Positions 1-11,267 of a stretch of 64,000 nucleotides of DNA are shown here, in pieces. This DNA comes from Flabesymbios commensalis (Eukaryota; Annelida; Polychaeta; Terebellida; Flabelligeridae), in contig OZ024907.1 of assembly GCA_964017125.1 (NCBI GenBank), forward strand, positions 23,077,842-23,141,841, given 5' to 3'. The notes under the pieces are model-generated. The model was not told where the DNA came from. It saw only the letters and a program-made list of their open reading frames with translations, and did not search any database. Numbering within the stretch: position 1 is the first letter of the stretch; each line of letters opens with the position of its first letter. The position numbers were made by a program, and so were the translations under genes.

Positions 1-853
1 TCATTCAGTGTGTTTGTTTCAAGACACTTCGTCCATACTAAACTAGAAGAGCCTGTACAAATTAGTTAACATATGTACAACATTTAAAGGTTTCAATACC
101 ACAATAGTCTAGTTCAAATTAATAATTCAATAGGTCAAAGTGTTAGAATAATTACAATGCTCTACAATGTCAACATCATTGTGAACATAAATCACATACT
201 TCCCATGTGAAATTATCAAAGCTTGGTATCTGCCAGTTCGAAAAGAATGTATGTAGATGCTGCTATCTAAGACGATCCCCGCACTGAAAGATTTAAACAA
301 ATTATAATGGCCGTAGACCCATAGCGTAGGTATTCAAATGAAGCGGGAAAGACTAACTAGGTCTACGACATTTATAATGATTTCCAATTGAAAAAACCCT
401 TTAGCTCCCATGGTTTATACAAACATATATCAGCGTTGTGGGGTTAAGAATTGAATTTGACAATTTTGTGTTGGTGATTCCATCTAGTTGGCTTAAGTAA
501 TATTATTAGTGGACACTTAGCGCCGGGATCAGGATCTGACCTCAAAAGCATATTGATAAACTATACAAAGTAATGTAAGTGGTCTTAAACATGTGTGCAA
601 GCTTCAACAGTATGCAGTAACATTGCAGATTGCAATCAAGTTCAAGGTTGTAAAGAAGATCCGAGATAATTGAGATAAAGGATAAGATTACAATGTCATG
701 TGTCTGTATAGTCAGGGTTGCTATCTTCATCTCTGTGACACTGTGCAGTGTCACTGAGATGAAGATTACAAACGAAACTCATGTATGCACATGTATACCA
801 CACTTACTAACATAATAAAAGTTAAACAACCGACAGTGACCACAATTCCAAAG

Positions 854-958
854 CAGCAAACACGAGACTCTGACCCAATGCTGGACCAATGTTGGTTCAC
901 CGTCTACGACGCTGGCCCAACATTGGTGCAGCATTGGGTGAATATCTCGTGTTTGCTG
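854..958. mobile_element. ~105-bp palindromic foldback element, copy in unit 1
   Basis: Ends CAGCAAACACGAG and CTCGTGTTTGCTG are exact reverse complements. The centre reads TCTACGACGCTGGCCCAAC. The whole ~105 bp folds as an imperfect palindrome. The paralogous array at 6,871-6,880 lacks the insert, so the element edges are defined by comparison. Confidence 0.85.
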
Positions 959-979
959 GGAAGTCAGCACATTCAACAT

Positions 980-1660
980 CATGACTAATGTTACAGCGTC
1001 CAGTGTCTGTACTGACACCACAACCACATGTACACTTGTACACCTGTACATGTAGACTAGTTCCAGTCACTCAATAGTGACCATAATATAACCATCAAAA
1101 TTTGAAAAAAAACCATCTCTACTGTCACTGTTCTAACAGCAGAGATTATGTTACTATAATCTCTACTGACAGTGCTAACTGAGAGTATTTAACTCAACAT
1201 AAACTGACTAAAGTTACAACGTCCAGACTCAGTGTCTATTTTGACACTTATCACATGATTGTGTTTCCTGAGTTGGAGAAAAGCACTCAACATCACAGTA
1301 AATCGGAATACAGTATATAATTATGTATAATAATTATTAAATTAAATTAATTATTAAATCTACTGCTAGTACTGACTGACAGTGACCAACTCACATAAAC
1401 TGACTAACATTACAACGTCCAGTGCCTATACTTGACACCACCACATGTACACTTGTACATGCGCTACCTGAGCTAGAAACACTCTCTCAGTACTATAATA
1501 GGTAAGAATATATTAATATTATTGAAAAGGTATTAGTAACTTCACTGTCAGTACCCCAGACAGTATATGACACTGTCTGAAACACTCACAGTAAACTAGC
1601 ACTTCTATGTCTGTAGTGACACAATCACATGTATACCTATATGTGTACACTTGTCCTGAG
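980..1660. repeat. Degenerate ~200-bp tandem repeat array, unit 1
   Basis: A module built around 'ttacaacgtccag', then 'tgtctat..tgacac', then 'acatgtacacttgtaca', then 'cctgagttagaaa', recurs about every 200 bp (near 990, 1,210, 1,405 and 1,600). Copies are well diverged from each other, so this array is older than the 5-kb duplication. No coding potential is evident. Confidence 0.75.
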
Positions 1661-1761
1661 ATAACTCCTCAAAACTAACACAATAGAACAATGTCTATAA
1701 TACAGACTACACCGTGGACCAGTGAAAGATAAAAAGGTTTACACTCATGGCTGATATTGTA

Positions 1762-1825
1762 CCCTTGGAGTTAGAAGGTGCTACACTTTACAAAGTGACA
1801 GCTTGGCACCTTCTAACTCCAAGGG
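1762..1825. repeat. Hairpin with 20-bp perfect arms, unit 1
   Basis: The arm CCCTTGGAGTTAGAAGGTGC is followed, after a ~24-bp loop, by its exact reverse complement. The loop itself holds a small inverted pair (cactttacaaagtg). The hairpin could form a cruciform or, if transcribed, a stem-loop. Confidence 0.85.
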
Positions 1826-1942
1826 GACTAATTATAAAAGTACAATCAATGCAAGGACGGCATGCACACTGATACATATTGCTTTAAGCTTTACACTGAT
1901 GACAATAGATATTGTGGAGAATCTACATATCCTACAGGTATC

Positions 1943-2075
1943 GTGTCGGCCTCAGACCATAAGCTCGACCCTGTATCTGGAAGATAGTGTGAGTGCAATC
2001 TGAATATCACCTCACCATCATCTGCAGGAGGTGCACGGTCCAGTTTAGCAGGGTGCTCCAAACTGTTAAAAAGCC
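1943..2075 (+). repeat. Degenerate tRNA-derived SINE fragment, unit 1
   Basis: The order 'tcggcctcagacc', 'cctgtatctggaagatagtg', 'cacctcaccatcatct', 'ggtccagtttagc' matches the SINE at 44,276-44,455 at low identity. This suggests an old copy of the same family, lacking most of the tRNA head. A similarly diverged copy lies at 7,868-8,000. Confidence 0.5.
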
Positions 2076-2145
2076 TGGATATTGCCATGATTGTGCACAA
2101 AGCGACGTATAGCAATATTCACTCACGCAATCCGCTATGATGAGC

Positions 2146-2580
2146 ATGCCGATAAAGGCTAAGATAGTAAGACTCCGTGATGAACATCTCGACCAAGGCT
2201 AAGGCTCTGTGATGAATATGTCGACCAATGCTGAAGCTAAGGCTAAGGCTAAGGCTCGGTGATGATGAACACAGATCGAGGTTGTACATACATGTAGTCA
2301 TAAGCATACATTGCCCCAAAATGTTCAAAGGCATGTGTGCAGCGCTATCTATGCCTGGTACTGTGCACTATAAAGAATCCTCGAAGTTATTCGAAAAAAG
2401 TATGGTATAGTCCTTAATTCGAACAATAATGATTATTCACTCTTTCTCTCAATCATGATGAAGTTGAAGATATCAACCAAGACTAAGTCTAAGGTCCAGT
2501 GACTAGTCCAGTCTAATGATGAACATGTCCATCTAAGGCTAAGGCTCTGTGAAAATGAAAATAATGAAAATGTCGTCCAA
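2146..2580. repeat. Degenerate ~33-bp array with GCTAAG hexamers, unit 1
   Basis: Variants of 'ctccgtgatgaacatctcgac' followed by runs of 'caaggctaaggct' recur several times. The longest hexamer run is near 2,230-2,253. Unit 2 has a shorter version (about 8,071-8,460) lacking several repeats. Confidence 0.65.
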
Positions 2581-3167
2581 GACTAACTCACTGTAATTAT
2601 AATAATTTGCGGAAAGCGACGCAAATTAATATTTAGCCTACTTACTCAGCACTATGTGCATCGGTGATATAGGCGTAGAAACTTAAAAGTACAGTAGCCA
2701 TTCTGTGTTTTTGTTAGCACCTGTGTAACCAGTTGTTAAAACTAAAATAGGCCTATGCTAATAATAATGCTTTCCATCTTGAAACAGTCACTGATGTAAG
2801 CCCCTACTAGGTCTAGTATGTTGGAACTTAAATTTCACAAATTATCAAATAACACAATTTTTCAGTCACTCAAAGTTGTGGATCACTAACATTAGACTCT
2901 AAAGAGACTGAGTTTGAAAAAGTAAAATAAAATGAATAGAGGTCTAAATCATAAATAGTCTGGACTAGGTCTAGCTGTAGGCCTAACTGAGCCAGGAGCG
3001 ATTTAAAAAAAATATTATTATTAATGATTAATAATAACATTGTTTTGCAACCGCTTTGCCTTGAGCTCTGGCTAGATCCATCTGGAAATAGTGAGCTTTC
3101 TCCAGGGCGCTGTTGATAAAGTCCCCGGAGGCTGCACTGCTCACCTGATTTCCAGATGGACCATAGA

Positions 3168-3800
3168 CTATGCCATGGTATAGCCTCCATAGCCATAATC
3201 ATACTCATAGACATAGCCTCCATAGCCATGATCACACTCATAAGCATAGCCTCCATAGCCATAAACATACCCATGATCTCTGCCGCCGGTGGCAGATGTA
3301 TGAGCGCGAGCCTTAGACTTAGCCTTAGATGCAGCTTCCTCTTGCCAGTCTTGGCCCTGGGCCTTGGCCAAATCTGCTTTAAAAGCTTCTGCAGCTTTGA
3401 TCCCGGCATTGGCAATGATGGCGGCGGTAGGCCTGGTATCACTATCACTATCAGCTGTCATAACCGGCTCAACCCGTGACGTAGACGTAAGATTAGCCTT
3501 GGCCGCAGGTGTAGGCCTAGATGAAGAATCTACTCTTGGTCCTGGAGCTGCCTTGGCCTTGGTCTGAACGTTGTCGTTGTCTTTGCACTTGCACATGTCA
3601 ATGGATGAGCCTTGAGGCAAATCCTCTTCCGTGAACTGAATGTCCATCGTCATCGCCATCGGTTGTTCCTCATTAGATCTGCCACCTGTCCACCAACCAG
3701 ACCAGGTGTTACATGCCCGACGGGCAGATCGGACCACACTCGGCCAAACTGCTGGTCCCACTGTGAGGACCAGCACCTCCATCACCAAGAAGTCTAACAT
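3168..3800 (-). CDS. Gly/Tyr-rich repeat protein, 210 codons, copy 1
   Basis: An intact minus-strand ORF of 210 codons; I do not recognise the family. The first ~25 residues are hydrophobic (MLDFLVMEVLVLTVGPAVW...), like a signal peptide or signal anchor. The middle is Ala/Lys/Asp-rich and polar. Residues ~172-210 are a Gly/Tyr-rich tail of three imperfect 11-residue repeats (GYGGY core), encoded by a 33-bp DNA repeat. The start is chosen because it follows ACC (good Kozak context) and puts the hydrophobic segment at the N-terminus. The ORF is open in both tandem units, but the changes I see (three replacement, at least one silent) do not prove constraint. A secreted structural or matrix-type protein is possible by composition only. 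It could also be a chance ORF over a GC-richer repeat. Confidence 0.42.
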   Translation of the reverse strand: MLDFLVMEVLVLTVGPAVWPSVVRSARRACNTWSGWWTGGRSNEEQPMAMTMDIQFTEEDLPQGSSIDMCKCKDNDNVQTKAKAAPGPRVDSSSRPTPAAKANLTSTSRVEPVMTADSDSDTRPTAAIIANAGIKAAEAFKADLAKAQGQDWQEEAASKAKSKARAHTSATGGRDHGYVYGYGGYAYECDHGYGGYVYEYDYGYGGYTMA

Positions 3801-4395
3801 GGTAACTTGTTAGATCTAACCGTTACTGAACTACTGAAACTTTCAGTGAAAGCAAGTTCAATGTAATCACAATGTTACGATGTACCACTGAGTCTGTACC
3901 CTGTGGTAGATCACCTGTGAATGACAATGTCAAAAATATACCTTGCTGTTGCTAACAACCATAATTCAGCTATGACGTCACAGTTACATAATAACGACGT
4001 CACTGGTGAAAAATAGTTTTAAACTGTTACCGGTAGGCTATTGCAGGAGTTTATCTATGATAGGCCTATCTATGGGCCCACCTGTACCCCACCCACCACC
4101 CCCTTGGGATTTTAGTAGGCACCATATGTTCCTAGCCTTATCATGTACCAGTACCAAGTTACTTTCAGGTGGTCATGAATGTCCAATAACTAATATTTTT
4201 TGAAATCTATAATATCGACCCCTGGATTATCAAATAATCTGTATTCTTAACGTCTGAACTAAAGTCATAATTTACCTTCCAGATACCATATTATTATTAT
4301 AATAATAATACTTCGATGCGGCACCTGATATGCACGGTTTGGTAACATATCATTATGATTATATCATATCCATAATCGTATCATTATGATTATAT

Positions 4396-4455
4396 CTGAC
4401 GTCAACAAACGTCAGATTCTGACTTATAAAGACGGTCCCCGCGCTGAGAGGGTAC
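4396..4455. repeat. Partial GCGGGGATC-type foldback
   Basis: A small palindrome (CTGACGTCAACAAACGTCAG) is followed by 'attctgacttataaagacggtccccgcgctgaga', which resembles the right half of the palindromes at 17,079-17,155 and 50,001-50,062. A related right half also occurs near 268-290 and 5,003-5,025. Confidence 0.5.
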
Positions 4456-5601
4456 CTCTATGCCTCAGCTAGATAAGTTTTATATTAATCAATGACAATA
4501 ATTATTTGTGGAATGTATGTCCATCAGTTTTAAATTCTAGTGTTTAGATGTTTTAGTGCTTAGAAGTTGCCCCCCCCCCCCATATGTCTTCCATCAGCAA
4601 TATACATAGTTACATTATTATATTCACCCTCTCAATAATAGATTGATATAATGAACTTGTATAAAATTACTATAATTTTTTTTTTCATTCTACGCACTTA
4701 GTGCTTCATGTTAGATCCGCACCAGCCACTATCATTCAGTGTGTTTGTTTCAAGACACTTCGTCCATACTAAACTAGAAGAGCCTGTACTAATTAGTTAA
4801 CATATGTACAAAATTTAAAGGTTTCAATACCACAATAGTCTAGTTCAAATCAATAATTCAATAGGTCCAAGTGTTAGAATAATTACAATGCTCTACAATG
4901 TCAACATTATTGTGAACATAAATCACATACTTCCCATGTGAAATTATCAAAGCTTGGTATCTGCCAGTTCGAAAAGAATGTATGTAGATGCTGCTATCTA
5001 AGACGATCCCCGCACTGAAAGATTTAAACAAATTATAATGGCCGTAGACCCATAGCGTAGGTATTCAAATGAAGCGGGAAAGACTAACTAGGTCTACGAC
5101 ATTTATAATGATTTCCAATTGAAAAAAACCCTTTAGCTCCCATGGTTTATACAAACATATATCAGCGTTGTGGGGTTAAGAATTGAATTTGACAATTTTG
5201 TGTTGGTGATTCCATCTAGTTGGCTTAAGTAATATTATTAGTGGACACTTTTAGCGCCGGGATCAGGATCTGACCTCAAAAGCATATTGATAAACTATAC
5301 AAAGTAATGTAAGTGGTCTTAAACATGTGTGCAAGCTTCAACAGTATGCAGTAACATTGCAGATTGCAATCAAGTTCAAGGTTGTAAAGAAGATCCGAGA
5401 TAATTGAGATAAAGGATAAGATTACAATGTCATGTGTCTGTATAGTCAGGGTTGCTATCTTCATCTCTGTGACACTGTGCAGTGTCACTGAGATGAAGAT
5501 TACAAACGAAACTCATGTATCATGTGTATGCACATGTATACCACACTTACTAACATAATAAAAGTTAAACAACCGACAGTGACCACAATCCCAAACCAAA
5601 C

Positions 5602-5706
5602 CAGCAAACACGAGACTCTGACCCACTGCTAGACCAATGTTGGTTCACCGTCTACGACGCTGGCCCAACATTGGTGCAGCATTGGGTGAATATCTCGTGT
5701 TTGCTG
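5602..5706. mobile_element. ~105-bp palindromic foldback element, copy in unit 2
   Basis: Orthologous to the 854-958 copy through the tandem duplication, with the same ends (CAGCAAACACGAG / CTCGTGTTTGCTG) and only a couple of base differences. Confidence 0.85.
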
Positions 5707-5727
5707 GGAAGTCAGCACATTCAACAT

Positions 5728-7560
5728 CATGACTAATGTTACAGCGTCCAGTGTCTGTACTGACACCACAACCACATGTACACTTGTACACCTGTACATG
5801 TAGACTAGTTCCAGTCACTCAATAGTGACCATAATATAACCATCAAAATTAAAAAAAAAACATTTCTACTGTCACTTTTCTAACAGCAGAGATTATGTTA
5901 CTATAATCTCTACTGACAGTGCTAACTGAGAGTATTTAACTCAACATAAACTGACTAAAGTTACAACGTCCAGACTCAGTGTCTATTTTGATACTTATCA
6001 CATGATTGTGTTTCCTGAGTTAGAGAAAAGCACTCAACATCACAGTAAATCGGAATACAGTATATAAATATGTATAATAATTAATAAATTAAATTAATTA
6101 TTAAATCTACTACTAGTACTGACTGACAGTGACCAACTCACATAAACTGACTAACATTACAACGTCCAGTGTCTATACTTGACACCGCCACATCTGCCCT
6201 TGTACATGTGGTACCTGAGTTAGAAACACTCTCTCAGTACTATCATAAATAAGAATATATTACTATTATTAAAAAGGTATTAGTAACCTCACTGTCAGTA
6301 CCCAGGCAGTAGGCCTACCCCATTGGGTCAGACAGTGTATGGCACTGTCTGAAATACTGACAGTAAACTAACACAACAGTGGCCTACTAGACAACGTGGA
6401 CTAGTGAAAGATAAATAGGCTCAGGCCTACAGTTTCAACCCCTATATAAATTTAGATTCAAATAGCAAGAACTGGATAACAATGCATTCCCCAGAATTCC
6501 TGAAGCTGCAATCAGTTTGAGGTAACAATAAATATCCTATGGTAGTCAAGTTTGTTATATATGCTACGGATACACATTCATGACACTCGCCAAAGTGTCT
6601 GAAATATGGCCTTCACGTTGCATGGGCGCTGAAAATAACAATCTTCAGGCAAACTGTGTTTGCCGAATTGCAACGTCTATGCGTTTTAATAACAATATAT
6701 ATTTAAACACCAATATTATATTAGGTTCGAAATATAACATGTAGACTGTGTAAGTACATTACTTTATATGTGATGGATTCCATCAAGTCAATAATAAACA
6801 ATATGAACACCGTCACTATCAGTTGTGGAACATCGTGTAAGGGCAATGCTAAACAACTGACAGTGACTACAATCCGAATCAGCACATTCAAGGTCATGAC
6901 TAATGTTACAGCGTCCAGTGTCTGTACTGACACCACAACCACATGTACACCTGTACACCTGTACATGTAGACTAGTTCCAGCCACTCAATAGTGAATAGA
7001 AAATATAACCATCAACATTTGAATAAAAAACCCTCTACTGTCACTGTACTGCCAGCAGTATAATATAACCATCAACATACTGTCACTGTTCTGACAGCAA
7101 GGATCTATAATCTCTACTGACAGTGCTAACGGAGAGTTTTTAACACCACATAAACTGACTAACGTTACAACGTGCAGACTCCTGTGTCTATATTGACACT
7201 TATCGCATGTGTTTCCTGAGTTAGAGAAAATCACTCAACATCACAATAAATAGGAATATAATATAATATTAATACATGAATCTACTGCTAGTACTGACTG
7301 ACAGTGACCAACTCCACATTAAAACTGACTAACATTACAACGTCCAGTGCCTAAACTTGACACCACCACATGTACACTTGTACATGCGCTACCTGAGCTG
7401 GAAACACTCTCTCAGTACTATAATAGGTAAGAATATATTAATATTATTGAAAAGGTATTAGTAACTTCACTGTCAGTACCCCAGACAGTATATGACACTG
7501 TCTGAAACACTCACAGTAAACTAGCACTTCTATGTCTGTAGTGACACAATCACATGTATA
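5728..7560. repeat. Expanded ~200-bp repeat array in unit 2
   Basis: The array corresponds to 980-1,660 but occurs twice here (about 5,728-6,370 and 6,880-7,560), separated by about 450 bp of unrelated sequence. The second part continues directly into the shared downstream sequence. This internal duplication explains the extra length of unit 2. The second part lacks the foldback insertion found in the first. Confidence 0.75.
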
Positions 7561-7686
7561 CCTATATGTGTACACTTGTCCTGAGATAACTCCTCAAAAC
7601 TAACACAATAGAACAATGTCTATAATACAGACTACACCGTGGACCAGTGAAAGATAAAAAGGTTTACACTCATGGCTGATATTGTA

Positions 7687-7750
7687 CCCTTGGAGTTAGA
7701 AGGTGCTACACTTTACAAAGTGACAGCTTGGCACCTTCTAACTCCAAGGG
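7687..7750. repeat. Hairpin with 20-bp perfect arms, unit 2
   Basis: Identical counterpart of the 1,762-1,825 hairpin in the second tandem unit; the arms are unchanged. Confidence 0.85.
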
Positions 7751-7867
7751 GACTAATTATAAAAGTACAATCAATGCAAGGACGGCATGCACACTGATAC
7801 ATATTGCTTTAAGCTTTACACTGATGACAATAGATATTGTGGAGAATCTACATATCCTACAGGTATC

Positions 7868-8000
7868 GTGTCGGCCTCAGACCATAAGCTCGACCCTGTA
7901 TCTGGAAGATAGTGTGAGTGCAATCTGAATATCACCTCACCATCATCTGCAGGAGGTTCACGGTCCAGTTTAGCAGGGTGCTCCAAACTGTTAAAAAGCC
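7868..8000 (+). repeat. Degenerate tRNA-derived SINE fragment, unit 2
   Basis: Second-unit counterpart of the SINE-like fragment at 1,943-2,075; the insertion predates the tandem duplication. Confidence 0.5.
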
Positions 8001-8070
8001 TGGATATTGCCATGATTGTGCACAAAGCGACGTATAGCAATATTCACTCACGCAATCCGCTATGATGAGC

Positions 8071-8460
8071 ATGCCGATAAAGGCTAAGATAGTAAGACTC
8101 CGTGATGAACATCTCGACCAAGGCTAAGGCTCGGTGATGATGAACACAGATCGAGGTTGTACATACATGTAGTCATAAGCATACATTGCCCCAAAATGTT
8201 CAAAGGCATGTGTGCAGCGCTATCTATGCCTGGTACTGTGCACTATAAAGAATCCTCGAAGTTATTCGAAAAAAGTATGGTATAGTCCTTAATTCGAACA
8301 ATAATGATTATTCACTCTTTCTCTCAATCATGATGAAGTTGAAGATATCAACCAAGACTAAGTCTAAGGTCCAGTGACTAGTCCAGTCTAATGATGAGCA
8401 TGTCCATCTAAGGCTAAGGCTCTGTAATAATGAAAATGTCGTCCAAGACTAACTCACTGT
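8071..8460. repeat. Degenerate ~33-bp array with GCTAAG hexamers, unit 2
   Basis: Counterpart of 2,146-2,580, shortened by loss of repeat units around 8,120-8,135, as expected from slippage. Confidence 0.6.
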
Positions 8461-9036
8461 AATTATAATAATTTGCGGAAAGCGACGCAAAGTAATATTT
8501 AGCCTACTTACTCAGCACTATGTGCATCGGTGATATAGGCGTAGAAACTTAAAAGTACAGTAGCCATTCTGTGTTTTTGTTAGCACCTGTGTAACCAGTT
8601 GTTAAAACTAAAATAGGCCTATGCTAGTAATAATAATGCTTTCCATCTTGAAACAGTCACTGATGTAAGCCCCTACTAGGTCTAGTATGTTGGAACTTAA
8701 ATTTCACAAATTATCAAATAACACAATTTTTCAGTCACTCAAAGTTGTGGATCACTAACATTAGACTCTAAAGAGACTAAGTTTGAAAAAGTAAAATAAA
8801 ATGAATAGAGGTCTAAATCATAAATAGTCTGGACTAGGTCTAGCTGTAGGCCTAACTGAGCCAGGAGCGATTTAAAAAAAATATTATTATTAATGATTAA
8901 TAATAACATTGTTTTGCAACCGCTTTGCCTTGAGCTCTGGCTAGATCCATCTGGAAATAGTGAGCTTTCTCCAGGGCGCTGTTGATAAAGTCCCCGGAGG
9001 CTGCACTGCTCACCTGATTTCCAGATGGACCATAGA

Positions 9037-9669
9037 CTATGCCATGGTATAGCCTCCATAGCCATAATCATACTCATAGACATAGCCTCCATAGCCATGA
9101 TCACACTCATAAGCATAGCCTCCATAGCCATAAACATACCCATGATCTCTGCCGCCGGTGGCAGATGTATGAGCGCGAGCCTTAGGCTTAGCCTTAGATG
9201 CAGCTTCCTCTTGCCAGTCTTGGCCCTGGGCCTTGGCCAAATCTGCTTTAAAAGCTTCTGCAGCTTTGATCCCGGCATTGGCAATGATGGCGGCGGTAGG
9301 CCTGGTATCACTATCACTATCAGCTGTCATAACCGGCTCAACCTGTGACGTAGACGTAAGATTAGCCTTGGCCGCAGGTGTAGGCCTAGATGAAGAATCT
9401 ACTCTTGGTCCTGGAGCTGCCTTGGCCTTGGTCTGAACGTTGTCGTTGTCTTTGCACTTGCACATGTCAATGGATGAGCCTTGAGGCAAATCCTCTTCCG
9501 TGAACTGAATGTCCATCGTCATCGCCATCGGTTGTTCCTCATTAGATCTGCCACCTGTCCACCACCCAGACCAGGTGTTACATGCCCGACGGGCAGATCG
9601 GACCACACTCGGCCAAACTGCTGGTCCCACTGTGAGGACCAGCACCTCGATCACCAAGAAGTCTAACAT
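9037..9669 (-). CDS. Gly/Tyr-rich repeat protein, 210 codons, copy 2
   Basis: Second-unit copy of the ORF at 3,168-3,800, same length and frame. It differs by Met7 to Ile, one Arg to Gln in the middle region and one Ser to Pro before the Gly/Tyr tail. The three 11-residue repeats at the C-terminus are unchanged. The base before the start differs (ATC rather than ACC). If either copy is expressed, both probably are, since ~1 kb of shared upstream sequence is also near-identical at first sight. Confidence 0.42.
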   Translation of the reverse strand: MLDFLVIEVLVLTVGPAVWPSVVRSARRACNTWSGWWTGGRSNEEQPMAMTMDIQFTEEDLPQGSSIDMCKCKDNDNVQTKAKAAPGPRVDSSSRPTPAAKANLTSTSQVEPVMTADSDSDTRPTAAIIANAGIKAAEAFKADLAKAQGQDWQEEAASKAKPKARAHTSATGGRDHGYVYGYGGYAYECDHGYGGYVYEYDYGYGGYTMA

Positions 9670-10261
9670 GATAACTTGTTAGATCTAACCGTTACTGAAC
9701 TACTGAAACTGTCAGTGAAAGCAAGTTCAATGTAATCACAATGTACCACTGAGTCTGGACCCTGTGGTAGATCACCTGTGAATGACAATGTCAAAAATAT
9801 ACCTTGCTGTTGCTAACAACCATAATTCAGCTATGACGTCACAGTTACATAATAACGACGTCACTGGTGACAAATAGTTTTAAACTGTTACAGGTAGGCT
9901 ATTGCAGGAGTTTATCTATGATATCTATGGGCCCACCTGTACCACACCCACTACCCCCTTGGGATTTTAGTAGGCTCCATATGTTCTTAGCCTTATCATG
10001 TACCGGTACCAAGTTACTTTCAGGTGATCTGCAGATTTTAAATACATGGACAAGGTCACCAGGGGTCATTGAAGTATGGTACCCAGGCAGGGTAGCCTAC
10101 CCAGGGGCGTGCACAGGGGAGGGTCGGAGGGTTTATAAATATTTTAAAAAGTAGATTATTGAACCAACACTTCCAATGAAGCGGTCGTAGGCCTAACCCA
10201 ACCCAAGTAGGCTACACATGGTGACATGAGTTGGTGTTGGGTTTCATATGGGAGTTATCCA

Positions 10262-10301
10262 AAGGTCATGGTAAGGTCATCTCAAGGTCACAGCAAGGTG
10301 A
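10262..10301 (+). promoter_or_regulatory. AGGTCA x4 at 11-bp spacing (tandem DR5-type cluster)
   Basis: Four AGGTCA-like hexamers begin at exact 11-bp intervals (AGGTCA-N5-AGGTCA; the last is AGGTGA). AGGTCA is the nuclear-receptor half-site, and a direct repeat with 5-bp spacing (DR5) is the classic retinoic-acid-receptor/RXR arrangement. The third hexamer is in TCAAGGTCA, an extended monomer site of the ERR/SF-1 type. Binding is inferred from motif only. Confidence 0.5.
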
Positions 10302-10654
10302 AATCGGCTCAAAACGGTTGAAAATAGTTTATTTTTGTTGTTTTTGTTGACATTATGTTCACTCGAAATGTATGATGGCTTGAAACATACCTAGTCAGGG
10401 CTACCAACACGGACACCAAAAACCCCGATAGATTGCAGGAATAGCATTTAGGCTTAGGGTTGGCTGTTTTTTCACCCCCCCCCCCTTCAAATCACCCCTG
10501 TGTCAACACTACCTCATATGGCAGAATAGACCAATAACACACTAATGTTATATTTTGATCAATCGCCATTAATTACATCTGCTAAGGCCCAACCCAAGTA
10601 GGCCTATACATGGTGAAATGGGTCGGGGTTGGATTTTACAGGGCTGTTACCCAA

Positions 10655-10693
10655 AGGTCATGGCAAGGTCATCTCAAGGTCACGATAAGGTCA
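10655..10693 (+). promoter_or_regulatory. AGGTCA x4 at 11-bp spacing, second cluster
   Basis: All four hexamers are perfect AGGTCA at 11-bp intervals, with the third again inside TCAAGGTCA. It lies in the second module of the degenerate repeat. Confidence 0.5.
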
Positions 10694-10824
10694 AATCAGC
10701 TCAAAACGGGTGACAATAGATTATTGGACCAGCACTTCCAATAAATTAGTCAAAACCCAACCCAAATAGGCCTACGCATGGTGACATGGGTTGGTGACAT
10801 AAGTTTCATAAGGGAGTTATCCCA

Positions 10825-10863
10825 AGGTCATGGTAAGGTCATCTAAAGGTCACAGCAAGGTCA
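10825..10863 (+). promoter_or_regulatory. AGGTCA x4 at 11-bp spacing, third cluster
   Basis: Four perfect AGGTCA at 11-bp intervals. The spacer before the third differs (ctaa), so the TCAAGGTCA extension is lost here while the hexamer spacing is kept. Confidence 0.5.
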
Positions 10864-11267
10864 AATCAGCTCAAAATGGTTGAAAATAGCTTATTTTTGT
10901 TGTTTTTGCTATAAACACTTGAAATGTATATCATGGTTTGCAACATAGGGGCCTACCCAGATTAAAACACGGAACGATTACATCAAAACACCCCGAAAGG
11001 TTGCAGGGATAACATTTAGGGTTGGAGCCCCCCCCCCCCCCTCCCTTTCATCACCCTTGTGTCAACATATTGTATCTCATATATATATGGCAGAAATGGA
11101 CCGAATAACACACTGATATTATTTTGACCAATGGTCAATATACATATATTTATTATAGGCCTATTTATATATGAATATATATATATATAAATTACATCTG
11201 ATAAGGCCCAATCCAATTATAAATGCTGAAATATTTTGGGGTTAGATTTCACAGGGTTACTACCCCA

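Larger units (their letters stand above)
1..4732. repeat. Tandem duplication unit 1 (about 4.7 kb)
   Basis: The sequence at position 1 recurs from 4,733 with only scattered substitutions and small indels, so 1-4,732 is one unit of a direct tandem duplication; its true left edge may lie outside the window. It contains a foldback element (854-958), a degenerate ~200-bp repeat array (about 980-1,660), a perfect-armed hairpin (1,762-1,825), a SINE-like fragment, a 33-bp/hexamer array and the Gly/Tyr-rich ORF (3,168-3,800). The last ~560 bp (4,172-4,732) have no counterpart at the end of unit 2. Near-identity implies a young duplication or frequent gene conversion. Confidence 0.93.
4733..10026. 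repeat. Tandem duplication unit 2 (about 5.3 kb)
   Basis: This is the second copy of the 1-4,732 unit in the same orientation. The offset is about 4,732 at the start and about 5,925 from the hairpin onward, because this unit carries roughly 1.2 kb extra (about 6,300-7,430). The extra DNA includes a second partial copy of the ~200-bp repeat array. The match to unit 1 stops near 10,026, where the AGGTCA-rich repeat region begins. Small array differences (for example fewer GCTAAG units near 8,120) show slippage since duplication. Confidence 0.92.

Noticed and set aside
2190-2255. Telomere-like repeat (GCTAAG/CTTAGC)
   Set aside because: The hexamer is not TTAGGG, and the run is short and part of a degenerate 33-bp array.
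2870-3448. 192-codon minus-strand frame with Met/Ala-rich repeats (and its copy at 8,739-9,317)
   Set aside because: It overlaps the Gly/Tyr-rich ORF in another frame, and its Met-rich part is the out-of-frame reading of the same 33-bp repeat. Its N-terminus lacks a good start context.
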